From positions 1 to 21,908 of the forward strand of contig DXCD01000245.1 of NCBI GenBank assembly GCA_019116185.1: DNA of 21,908 nucleotides. The letters run 5' to 3'. This DNA comes from Candidatus Mediterraneibacter stercorigallinarum (lineage in GTDB: Bacteria > Bacillota > Clostridia > Lachnospirales > Lachnospiraceae). Below the pieces are notes generated by a model. That model was not told the origin of the DNA and made no database searches. It worked only from the letters and a program-made list of their open reading frames with translations. Below, in pieces: positions 15,043 to 21,908 of the stretch. The translations under genes and the position numbers were made by a program. How positions within the stretch are numbered: the first letter of the stretch is position 1; each line of letters opens with the position of its first letter.

Positions 15043-15104
15043 GAAAACAGAGACAGAGCCCGGGAAGAATGCAAGCACTCTTCCCGAACTCTGCCTCTGT
15101 TTTC
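15043..15104 (-). terminator. Large 62-base hairpin downstream of the ABC exporter genes
   Basis: The arms GAAAACAGAG (15043-15052) and CTCTGTTTTC (15095-15104) are perfectly complementary, and pairing continues inward through CAGAG/CTCTG and GGGAAGA/TCTTCCC with small interruptions. It ends 18 bases from the exporter stop codon. The U-run on the minus strand (TCTGTTTTC) is short, so it may act as an mRNA-stabilising 3' structure as much as a terminator. It lies beside the 18-base direct repeats and may be part of the same repeat unit. Confidence 0.6.
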
Positions 15105-15122
15105 CCGCACGGCTCATTGCCA

Positions 15123-17030
15123 TCACGAAAGCTCTAACTTCCCAGTGTATAACTGATAGTATGTTCCTTTTAGTTTTAACAGATCTTCGTGGGTTCCTCT
15201 TTCGATGATGCGGCCGTGTTCGAGTACCATGATCGCGTCGCTGTTGCGGATGGTTGAGAGTCTGTGGGCGATGACGAATACTGTCCGCCCTTTCATCAGG
15301 TTATCCATCCCCTGCTGCACAATCTGTTCTGTCCTGGTATCAATGGAGGACGTCGCCTCGTCCAGGATCAGCACCGGCGGATCAGCGATGGCTGCCCTGG
15401 CGATTGCAAGGAGCTGCCGCTGTCCCTGGGAGAGTTCTTCCCCGTCGCCGCTCAGATGAGTGTCGTACCCGTTTGGCAGCATTTTGATAAATCCGTCCGC
15501 ATGAGCGAGTTTTGCCGCCTTATATACCTCTTCATCCGTTGCGTCCAGCTTGCCGTATCGGATATTTTCCTTGATCGTGCCTGTGAACAGGTGGGTATCC
15601 TGAAGCACGATACCCAGAGAACGCCTCAGATCTGCTTTTTTGATCTTGTTTATATTGATATCATCATAACGGATCTTTCCGTCTGCCACATCGTAGAAAC
15701 GATTGATCAGGTTGGTGATCGTTGTTTTTCCGGCTCCGGTAGACCCTACGAACGCCAGTTTCTGTCCCGGTTTCGCATACAGGGTCAGATCATGGAGCAC
15801 CATATGATCCGGCGTGTATCCGAACGTCATGTCATAGAACCGCACATCACCTTTTAATTCTGTGTAAGTCACGGTTCCGTCTGCCTTATGCGGATGTTTC
15901 CAAGCCCACATTCCGGTGCGTTCTTTGCATTCCACGATATTGCCGTCTGCATCTTTCTTTGCGTTGACAAGCGTCACATATCCGTCGTCCACTTCCGGTT
16001 CTTCATCCATCATGTTGAAGATACGCTCAGCTCCGGCAAGCGCCATAATGATAGAGTTAAACTGCTGCGCGATCTGCATGAACGGCTGTGTAAAGCTTTT
16101 CGTAAACTGCAGATAGGATGCCATTACGCCCAATGTAATATTGCCGATGCCCATTACAGAAAGGAAGCCGCCGAACACTGCCGTAAGCACAAACTGCAGG
16201 TTGCCGAGGTTGCCGATGATAGGTCCCATCATGCTGGCAAATGTATGCGCTCTGGACGCACTGGTAAATAAGCGTTCATTGAGTTCATCAAACTCACGCT
16301 CCGAGATCTTCTCGTGGTTGAATACTTTAACAACGCGCTGCCCGTTCATCCGCTCTTCCACAAATCCGGTGATATCCGCAAGATCAAGCTGCTGACGGAT
16401 GAAATACTTTCCACTGTTGCCCGCGACCAGTTTTGACACGATGATCATGACAAAGATCATGAGCACTGCAAGAACTGTCAGCACCGGGCTGAGCACCAGC
16501 ATGGATATAAAGGTCACGACAACAGTAAACACTGACATCAGCACCTGCGGTATGGACTGGTTGATCATCTGACGCAGAGTATCTGTATCATTGGTATAAA
16601 GACTCATGATAGATCCGTTCGTATTCTGGTCAAAATAGCGGATCGGCAGTGTCTGCATGTGTTCAAACATCTCGTCACGGACACGTTTTAACACGCCCTG
16701 CCCGATCACCACCATCATCCGGCTGTATACAAATGTTGCGATCACTCCCAAAAGGAAAATAGTTCCCAGCACAGCAAGCGCAGTGTAGAGCTCCGTATAA
16801 TCCGGATTTTTCTGCCCGATCAAAGGAATGATGAAGTCATCCAGAAGGAATTTCAGTGACAGTGACACTGAGATCGAAGCAATGGAGCTCATCAGGATAC
16901 AGAGCAGCACCACTACGAACTGCACCTTATAAGTACTGGTCACATACCCGATCAGACGCTTTGCCGTCTTGATCGTTCCCTTTGTGACCGCCGGGCCCCC
17001 GCCCCGTCTCTGTTTGATCTGATCACTCAT
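15123..17030 (-). CDS. Heterodimeric ABC exporter subunit with the catalytic ATPase site
   Basis: A 635-residue half-transporter of the type IV (multidrug exporter) fold, similar in plan to LmrD/BmrD. The membrane domain covers about 30-335. A family-typical insert (about 352-397, with TGMWAWKHPH) links it to the nucleotide-binding domain: Walker A GSTGAGKT (429-436), signature LSQGQ (533-537), Walker B LILDEATS with catalytic Glu558, and switch His589. It supplies the catalytic Walker A, Walker B and His of the active site, while its altered signature (LSQGQ for LSGGQ) faces the degenerate site. Its ATG overlaps the last codons of the partner gene (17023-17030), implying coupled translation. 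The substrate is unknown; drugs or peptides are typical. Confidence 0.93.
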   Translation of the reverse strand: MSDQIKQRRGGGPAVTKGTIKTAKRLIGYVTSTYKVQFVVVLLCILMSSIASISVSLSLKFLLDDFIIPLIGQKNPDYTELYTALAVLGTIFLLGVIATFVYSRMMVVIGQGVLKRVRDEMFEHMQTLPIRYFDQNTNGSIMSLYTNDTDTLRQMINQSIPQVLMSVFTVVVTFISMLVLSPVLTVLAVLMIFVMIIVSKLVAGNSGKYFIRQQLDLADITGFVEERMNGQRVVKVFNHEKISEREFDELNERLFTSASRAHTFASMMGPIIGNLGNLQFVLTAVFGGFLSVMGIGNITLGVMASYLQFTKSFTQPFMQIAQQFNSIIMALAGAERIFNMMDEEPEVDDGYVTLVNAKKDADGNIVECKERTGMWAWKHPHKADGTVTYTELKGDVRFYDMTFGYTPDHMVLHDLTLYAKPGQKLAFVGSTGAGKTTITNLINRFYDVADGKIRYDDININKIKKADLRRSLGIVLQDTHLFTGTIKENIRYGKLDATDEEVYKAAKLAHADGFIKMLPNGYDTHLSGDGEELSQGQRQLLAIARAAIADPPVLILDEATSSIDTRTEQIVQQGMDNLMKGRTVFVIAHRLSTIRNSDAIMVLEHGRIIERGTHEDLLKLKGTYYQLYTGKLELS

Positions 17031-18756
17031 CGTCCGCGCCTCCTTTCACCTGTGATTCATATACTTCCCGGTAGATCGCATTTGTCTTCAGAAGTTCTTC
17101 TGATGTGCCGACACCATTGATCTCACCGTTATCCATAACAACGATCACATCCGCATCTTCTACGGAAGAAATCCTCTGTGCGATAATAATCTTCGTTGTA
17201 TCCGGAATCTCTTCGCGGAATGCCTGGCGGATCAGAGCGTCCGTCCTTGTGTCTACCGCGCTGGTAGAATCATCAAGGATCAGGATCTTCGGCTTCTTCA
17301 GCAGCGCTCTCGCAATACAGAGCCTCTGCTTCTGCCCGCCAGACACATTATTTCCGCCTTCCACGATCATCGTGTTATATCCGTTCGGGAATTCCTGGAT
17401 GAAACTGTCCGCCTGAGCAAGCTTGCAGACTCTCTGAACTTCCTCGTCGCTGGCCTTTTCATCACCCCAGCGGACATTTTCATAAATACTTCCCGTAAAG
17501 AGCACGTTCTTCTGGAGCACCATGGACACCTGATCGCGCAATGCCTCCAGATTATAGTCTCTGACATCCACGCCGCCTACCTTCACGCAGCCGTCTGTCA
17601 CGTCATACAGTCTTGGGATCAGCTGCACGAGCGTAGACTTGGCGCTTCCGGTACCGCCGATAATTCCCACGATCTGTCCGCTTTTAATATGAAGATCCAC
17701 ATCCTTCAGCGACAGATTTCCGCCTTCTCCGGCATAGCTGAAATTCACACGTTCGAAATCAATATCTCCGTTTGCGACTTCTCTGACCGCGTCAGTCTTA
17801 TCCTGCATCTCCGGCACCTCTTCCAGCACCTCTGTGATACGGTCCGTAGAAGCCTCTGCGATCATGATCATCGTAAACACAAATGTCACCATCATCAGAG
17901 ACATCAGGATCTGAAGCGCATACACGATCACACTCGTCAGCTCGCCAGTCTGCATTGTGCCTCCGATAATGCTCTCGCCGCCGATCAGCACCATGACAAT
18001 GACCACGGTATATACAGCGAACTGCATGATGGGAGAGTTCCATGCCACGATCTTCTCCGCTTTTGTAAAGAGCTTAAACACCTTGGCAGACACTTTGTCA
18101 AACTTCTCCACCTCATGATCCCCGCGGACATATGCCTTGACGACTCTCGCCGCATTTACGTTCTCCTGCACCGTATTATTCAGCACATCATACTCGTCAA
18201 ATACCTGGACGAAATGAGGATGAGCCATCTTCGCGATCAGGATCAGCGCAATCCCAAGGACCGGCGCTACAATCATCATGACAATTGCAATAGGCATGCT
18301 GATCGTCATCGTCATGATAAGGGACAGCACGATCATGATCGGCGCTCTCGCGAGCAGGCGGATCGTAAACATATACGCCATCTGCACGTTCGTAATATCC
18401 GTAGTCATCCTGGTGACAAGGCTGGACGTTGAAAAATGGTCAATGTTTCCAAATGAAAACTCCTGTATCCGATAAAAGATATCATGGCGCAGATTTTTTG
18501 CGTATCCTGAAGAGGCAATCGCGCCGAGCTGCCCTGCCTTTGCGCCGAATGCCAGCGCCAGCATCGCCATGACGATGAGCAGAAGACCCATCTTTATAAT
18601 GTAAGCCATATCCCCTTCCATGATCCCCACATCAATGATCCTCGCCATCAGCAGCGGGATCAGGACTTCCATCAGCACTTCCAGACAGACCAGCACCGGG
18701 GTCAGGAAGGATTCACGTTTATATTCCCTGACGGAACGAAGTAATTTTCTATTCAT
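17023..18756 (-). CDS. Heterodimeric ABC exporter subunit with the degenerate ATPase site
   Basis: A 577-residue half-transporter, partner of the next gene (LmrC/BmrC-like). Six membrane helices lie within about 15-305, followed by the nucleotide-binding domain: Walker A GGTGSAKST (367-375), signature VSGGQ (471-475), and Walker B ILILDDSTS, where Asp496 replaces the catalytic Glu and Gln527 (IIAQRIS) replaces the switch His. The Walker B and switch changes mark the non-hydrolysing site of asymmetric exporters. The start at 18756 (MNRKLL) fits family length, has GGAGAGAGGAG upstream, and overlaps the marR stop by 8 bases; an ATG ten codons earlier has a poorer ribosome site. Middle gene of the marR-exporter operon. 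Confidence 0.93.
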   Translation of the reverse strand: MNRKLLRSVREYKRESFLTPVLVCLEVLMEVLIPLLMARIIDVGIMEGDMAYIIKMGLLLIVMAMLALAFGAKAGQLGAIASSGYAKNLRHDIFYRIQEFSFGNIDHFSTSSLVTRMTTDITNVQMAYMFTIRLLARAPIMIVLSLIMTMTISMPIAIVMMIVAPVLGIALILIAKMAHPHFVQVFDEYDVLNNTVQENVNAARVVKAYVRGDHEVEKFDKVSAKVFKLFTKAEKIVAWNSPIMQFAVYTVVIVMVLIGGESIIGGTMQTGELTSVIVYALQILMSLMMVTFVFTMIMIAEASTDRITEVLEEVPEMQDKTDAVREVANGDIDFERVNFSYAGEGGNLSLKDVDLHIKSGQIVGIIGGTGSAKSTLVQLIPRLYDVTDGCVKVGGVDVRDYNLEALRDQVSMVLQKNVLFTGSIYENVRWGDEKASDEEVQRVCKLAQADSFIQEFPNGYNTMIVEGGNNVSGGQKQRLCIARALLKKPKILILDDSTSAVDTRTDALIRQAFREEIPDTTKIIIAQRISSVEDADVIVVMDNGEINGVGTSEELLKTNAIYREVYESQVKGGADDE

Positions 18757-19246
18757 GGTCTCTAATCTCCTCTCTCCTTTTTTCATTACCTGTCAAATTC
18801 TCCGACATCTGTTCCAGCACTTCCAGGCAGACACGAAGCTTCGCTTCCGGAATCCCTTCTCTTAGCACTGCCTCCGCATAGCGGATATTATTCAGAACAT
18901 GTTCCCGGATTCCCTCTGCCTTATCCGTAGGGACTACTTTTTTCAGCCGCGCGTCCCATTCTACTGACTCCCGCCTGATAAATCCTTTTTTTTCCAGAAG
19001 CTGGAGCGTTCCGGTTACTGTTGACCTGCGGATCTGGAACTCTTTCTCCACATCCCTTTGATAAATATCACACTTCAGTGACTGAAATAAAATATAGTGC
19101 AGCACATGCCTCTGAATATTCGTCAGGCTGTCCTCAGCTTCATGTGTGCACATCTGACGCTTAAGCTGGTGAGAAACAGTGTTTATCAGCCTTCCCGCGT
19201 CATGAGCAGAGCTGTCTATCCCATCCTGCCGCTCCTTTTTTTCCAT
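18749..19246 (-). CDS. MarR-family transcriptional regulator
   Basis: A 165-residue winged-helix regulator, expected to bind as a dimer and repress its own operon until a ligand releases it. The DNA-binding region runs over about 58-91 with the recognition helix RRSTVTGTLQLLEKKGFI and the wing around DARLKKVVPTDKA (98-110); flanking helices form the dimer interface. The start at 19246 (MEKKER) has AGGGAG upstream. A further ATG at 19291 would coincide with the predicted transcription start, so it is not used. It is the first gene of an overlapping operon with the two ABC exporter genes, the usual setting for a regulator of multidrug efflux. The ligand is unknown. Confidence 0.9.
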   Translation of the reverse strand: MEKKERQDGIDSSAHDAGRLINTVSHQLKRQMCTHEAEDSLTNIQRHVLHYILFQSLKCDIYQRDVEKEFQIRRSTVTGTLQLLEKKGFIRRESVEWDARLKKVVPTDKAEGIREHVLNNIRYAEAVLREGIPEAKLRVCLEVLEQMSENLTGNEKRREEIRDHE

Positions 19247-19298
19247 ACTGCACACACTCCCTTTCACAGGTCTTGTTCTGTCCCGGACCATAACATGA

Positions 19299-19330
19299 AT
19301 TATAATTTGTTCGGTAACTAACAGTCAGTA
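19299..19330 (-). promoter_or_regulatory. Promoter and possible MarR operator of the exporter operon
   Basis: On the minus strand, a perfect TATAAT (19304-19299) has CTGACT about 18 bases upstream as a fair -35 element. Between them, TTAGTTACCGAACAA (19307-19321) is an imperfect inverted repeat containing TTAGTTA, a common MarR half-site, so the regulator probably binds here and blocks RNA polymerase. Confidence 0.5.
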
Positions 19331-19415
19331 TATGCGGATAAAATTTTATTGTCAATCTCCAAAAAGCACTTTATGCCGTTTTAACGAAAATATTGTTTTT
19401 TTTCATTTATAAGTG

Positions 19416-19444
19416 TGGAAATGTAACAAAAAAGAATGTATAAT
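19416..19444 (+). promoter_or_regulatory. glgC: Promoter of glgC-glgD
   Basis: A perfect TATAAT (19439-19444) has TGGAAA (19416-19421) 17 bases upstream, a four-of-six match, and very AT-rich DNA before it that could act as an UP element. The glgC start is 33 bases downstream, behind GAGAGGG. Confidence 0.55.
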
Positions 19445-19476
19445 AATAGCATTAAAGATGAAAGAGAGGGCTCATT

Positions 19477-20616
19477 ATGAAGCAAAATAACATGTTAGCC
19501 ATGATTTTAGCTGGCGGCCGCGGATCTCGTCTTCATGACCTGACAAAAAAAGTGGCAAAACCGGCTGTTTCATATGGTGGAAAATACCGTATCATTGATT
19601 TTCCCCTCAGCAACTGTGCCAACAGTGGAATCGATGTTGTCGGAGTACTGACACAATATGAATCCATCCTTCTGAACAGCTATGTCGCAGCAGGCCGCCG
19701 CTGGGGTCTCGACGCCAAAGACAGCGGGGTATACGTACTCCCGCCGCGTGAGAAATCAGATGCCAACCTGGATGTATACAGAGGAACAGCTGACGCGATC
19801 TCACAGAATATCGATTTTATCGATACATACTCGCCGGAATATCTTCTCATTCTTTCCGGCGACCATATTTATAAAATGAACTATGCAAAAATGCTTGCTT
19901 ATCACAAAGAGTGCAAGGCAGACGCAACAATCGCGGTTATCGAGGTTCCGATGAAAGAAGCCAGCCGCTTCGGAATCATGAACACGGACGAGACCGGACG
20001 CATCGTGGAATTCGAAGAGAAGCCGGAACATCCCAAGAGCAATCTTGCTTCCATGGGAATCTACATCTTCAGCTGGAAGATGCTGCGCAAAATGCTTCTC
20101 GCTGATATGAAGAACCCGGATTCCAATCACGACTTCGGTAAAGACATCATCCCAACACTCTTAAATGACGGCGGCAGCCTGTATGCCTACAAATTCAAAG
20201 GCTACTGGAAAGACGTCGGAACGATTGACTCTCTCTGGGAAGCAAATATGGATCTTCTCGATAAAAATAATGAGCTTGACTTAAATGACAGCACATGGAA
20301 GATCTACACCGAAGACGCAACTGCTCTCCCTCAGTATATAGGCGCTGACGCAGTCATTGACCGCGCTTTCATCACACAGGGCTGTGTTGTTGACGGCGAA
20401 GTACATAATTCCGTCCTGTTTACGGGAGCGAAAGTTGCAGCCGGAGCCAAGGTGGTGAACAGTGTCCTTATGCCGGGAGCTGAAGTTGCAGAAGGCGCAG
20501 TCGTCACCCGCGCGCTTGTCGCTGACGGAATCAAGATCGGCAAAAATGCCGTTGTGGGCAGTGCCGACAGCAAGAACATTGAACTTGTCGCAAAACGTGT
20601 AAAGGGGGATGAATAA
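19477..20616 (+). CDS. glgC: Glucose-1-phosphate adenylyltransferase, catalytic subunit
   Basis: A 379-residue ADP-glucose pyrophosphorylase making ADP-glucose from ATP and glucose-1-phosphate, the committed step of glycogen synthesis. The N-terminal nucleotidyltransferase domain has LAGGRGSRL (11-19), KPAVSYGGKYRIIDFPLSN (28-46), metal-binding Asp129 in SGDHIYKM, FEEKP and GYWKDVGT. The C-terminal part from about 290 is the left-handed beta-helix of hexapeptide repeats (VIDRAFI, VVDGEVHNSVL). Length is normal. The ATG is supported by GAGAGGG. It is followed one base later by glgD, and in Firmicutes the two products form a hetero-oligomer. Confidence 0.97.
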   Translation: MKQNNMLAMILAGGRGSRLHDLTKKVAKPAVSYGGKYRIIDFPLSNCANSGIDVVGVLTQYESILLNSYVAAGRRWGLDAKDSGVYVLPPREKSDANLDVYRGTADAISQNIDFIDTYSPEYLLILSGDHIYKMNYAKMLAYHKECKADATIAVIEVPMKEASRFGIMNTDETGRIVEFEEKPEHPKSNLASMGIYIFSWKMLRKMLLADMKNPDSNHDFGKDIIPTLLNDGGSLYAYKFKGYWKDVGTIDSLWEANMDLLDKNNELDLNDSTWKIYTEDATALPQYIGADAVIDRAFITQGCVVDGEVHNSVLFTGAKVAAGAKVVNSVLMPGAEVAEGAVVTRALVADGIKIGKNAVVGSADSKNIELVAKRVKGDE

Positions 20617-20617
20617 T

Positions 20618-21733
20618 ATGAGTAAGGCATTTGGAATCGTTAATTTTGCCGGAAATCACATCCAGGTAGATGGTCTTCAGGCATACCGCCCTGTAGGAGC
20701 CTTTTCTTTCCTCGGCAGATACCGCACGATCGATTTCCCGATTTCTAATATGAGCAACAGCGGAATTGATAATATTCAGGTTTATGTCCGCAGGAAACCC
20801 CGTTCCCTGACAGAGCACCTGGGAACCGGACGTCATTACAATATCAACTCCAAACGCGGGCAGCTGAATATCATGTACACCGATCATAACCGTATTGGTG
20901 ACATTTACAGCACAGATATCACAGCATATATTGAAAACATGGACTGCATTGAGAGAATCCCTCTGCCCTATGTTGTCCTGGCGCCGAGCTACATGGTCTA
21001 TACAGCAGATTACAGCAAATTCCTTGAGGAACACATTGAATCCGGAGCAGACATCTCCATGATGTATCATTCCGTTGACAATGCAAAGGAAGCATTCCTC
21101 AACTGCAATACACTGAACATCAACAAGCAGAAAGGCGTGCTCTCCATCGAACCAAACCATGGAAATGCGAAAAACAAAAATATTTCTATGGATACATATG
21201 TGATGTCAAAAGAACTTTTCCTTGACCTGGTCAAGAAAGCCCGCAAGACATCTTCCATGTATACATTCGCTGATATTCTTAATGAAGAATGCGAGAACCT
21301 TGATATCCGCGCTGTTTCCCACAGAGGCTATTTTGCGGCGATCTGTGACTTTAACAGTTATTATCATGCAAACATGGATCTGATCGACTTAAAACACGCT
21401 TCAGACCTCTTCACTCCGGACTGGCCGATCTATACTCGTACCAACGACTCCTGCCCGACACAGTATTTCGAGGGCAGCAAGGTGACATCTTCCGTTGTTT
21501 CCAACGGCTGTCTGATCGAGGGCACAGTCGAAAATTCTGTTATCGGAAGAGGCTGTATCATCAAACCGGGGGCTGTTGTAAAGAACTGCGTTATCTCAGC
21601 TGATGTTGTCATCGGCAAAGGAGTTCACGTTGAGAATCTTGTCGTAGACAAACACGCACGATTGATCCGCGGAAAGAGAGTTATCGCGACACCGGATAAA
21701 CCCGGATATATCAAACGCGGCGATACACTGTAA
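20618..21733 (+). CDS. glgD: Glucose-1-phosphate adenylyltransferase, non-catalytic GlgD subunit
   Basis: A 371-residue GlgC paralogue that modulates GlgC activity in the GlgC-GlgD complex. It keeps the fold (GRYRTIDFPISNMSNSGI at 33-50, C-terminal hexapeptide repeats such as SSVVSNGCLIEGTVENSVI) but the start reads FGIVNFAG where GlgC has the pyrophosphorylase LAGGxGxRL loop, so it should be catalytically inactive alone. The ATG at 20618 is chosen because AAAGGGGG lies 9 bases upstream; the ATG at 20609 is too close to that site and overlaps the glgC stop. Second gene of the glgC operon. Confidence 0.95.
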   Translation: MSKAFGIVNFAGNHIQVDGLQAYRPVGAFSFLGRYRTIDFPISNMSNSGIDNIQVYVRRKPRSLTEHLGTGRHYNINSKRGQLNIMYTDHNRIGDIYSTDITAYIENMDCIERIPLPYVVLAPSYMVYTADYSKFLEEHIESGADISMMYHSVDNAKEAFLNCNTLNINKQKGVLSIEPNHGNAKNKNISMDTYVMSKELFLDLVKKARKTSSMYTFADILNEECENLDIRAVSHRGYFAAICDFNSYYHANMDLIDLKHASDLFTPDWPIYTRTNDSCPTQYFEGSKVTSSVVSNGCLIEGTVENSVIGRGCIIKPGAVVKNCVISADVVIGKGVHVENLVVDKHARLIRGKRVIATPDKPGYIKRGDTL

Positions 21734-21908
21734 ATCCGGATTTGCCGGGGAGACGGCCGAGACATATTACGTCCGAAAACCGTAGGTTATTTTAAGACGT
21801 ATTCGTGGCGGGCGGGGATGCGGCTCAGGTTCCGGCTCCACGATTTGGGAAAAATTAAAAGGAAGAAAGCGTGGCTAAAAACAATTTGCCAACGGATGAT
21901 TCGGCTTC
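21732..21908 (+). other. Right-edge non-coding element, homologous to the left edge (1-172, minus)
   Basis: Begins within the glgD stop codon with the perfect palindrome AAATCCGGATTT (21732-21743). Shared blocks with the left-edge element are GTCCGAAAAC (21771-21780), ACGTATTCG (21797-21805) and TAAAAACAATTT (21876-21887), at matching spacings. The first hairpin here is GCCG-GGGAGA-CGGC (21744-21757); the left copy pairs with other bases around GGAGA. A further inverted repeat, TACGTC / GACGTA (21768-21773, 21796-21801), encloses AAAACC-GTA-GGTT. It could be the leader RNA of the next gene to the right or an independent RNA. The family is not recognised, and I see no normal terminator for glgCD here. 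Confidence 0.5.

Noticed and set aside
21871..21908. A GTG start after AAGGAAGA that could begin a gene running out of the window
   Set aside because: The homologous position at the left edge reads ACG although the neighbouring bases are conserved, so conservation appears to be for RNA, and only 12 codons are visible.

Overview
The window looks like a chromosomal segment of a gut Lachnospiraceae-type Clostridium relative (Bacillota); the genus cannot be fixed from the sequence alone. The signs are strong AGGAGG-type ribosome binding sites, a wall-anchored multidomain glycosidase with a KTGD-type sorting signal, a glgC-glgD pair of the Firmicutes type, and moderate GC content. Most genes are on the minus strand; purC and glgCD are on the plus strand. 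I see no tRNA, rRNA, CRISPR array, transposase or phage gene.

Layout, left to right. (1) 1-172, minus strand: a non-coding element that resembles the right edge of the window. (2) 253-389, plus: a putative small RNA with its own promoter and terminator. (3) 425-6247, minus: a 1940-residue secreted GH2 beta-galactosidase-like enzyme with carbohydrate-binding, Ig-like, Cna-B and FIVAR modules. (4) 6611-6743, plus: a second copy of the small RNA. (5) 6767-9073, minus: citrate synthase followed directly by a lysophospholipase-like hydrolase. (6) 9195-12481, minus: an asparagine-synthetase-like protein, a TatD hydrolase and rsmA, with a REP-like palindrome between the last two. (7) purC, plus, ending at a strong terminator. 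(8) 13767-14813, minus: two small membrane proteins, the upstream one apparently frameshifted. (9) An intergenic repeat and large hairpin at 14953-15104. (10) 15123-19246, minus: a MarR regulator and a heterodimeric ABC exporter as an overlapping three-gene operon. (11) glgC-glgD, plus, for ADP-glucose and glycogen synthesis. (12) 21732-21908, plus: the partner of the left-edge element.

The protein genes are mostly ordinary: polysaccharide foraging, glycogen synthesis, central metabolism, ribosome maturation and drug export. The less expected content is non-coding. Two copies of a 133-137 nt element flank the glycosidase. They keep a 23-nt hairpin and a 29-nt unpaired block unchanged, while a second hairpin and the terminator stem vary with pairing preserved, as expected of a structured RNA. 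A different element occurs at both window edges in opposite orientations. I could assign neither to a known RNA family. The asparagine-synthetase-like protein lacks the first part of the glutaminase domain, including the catalytic cysteine, yet has a strong start site and an intact synthetase domain.
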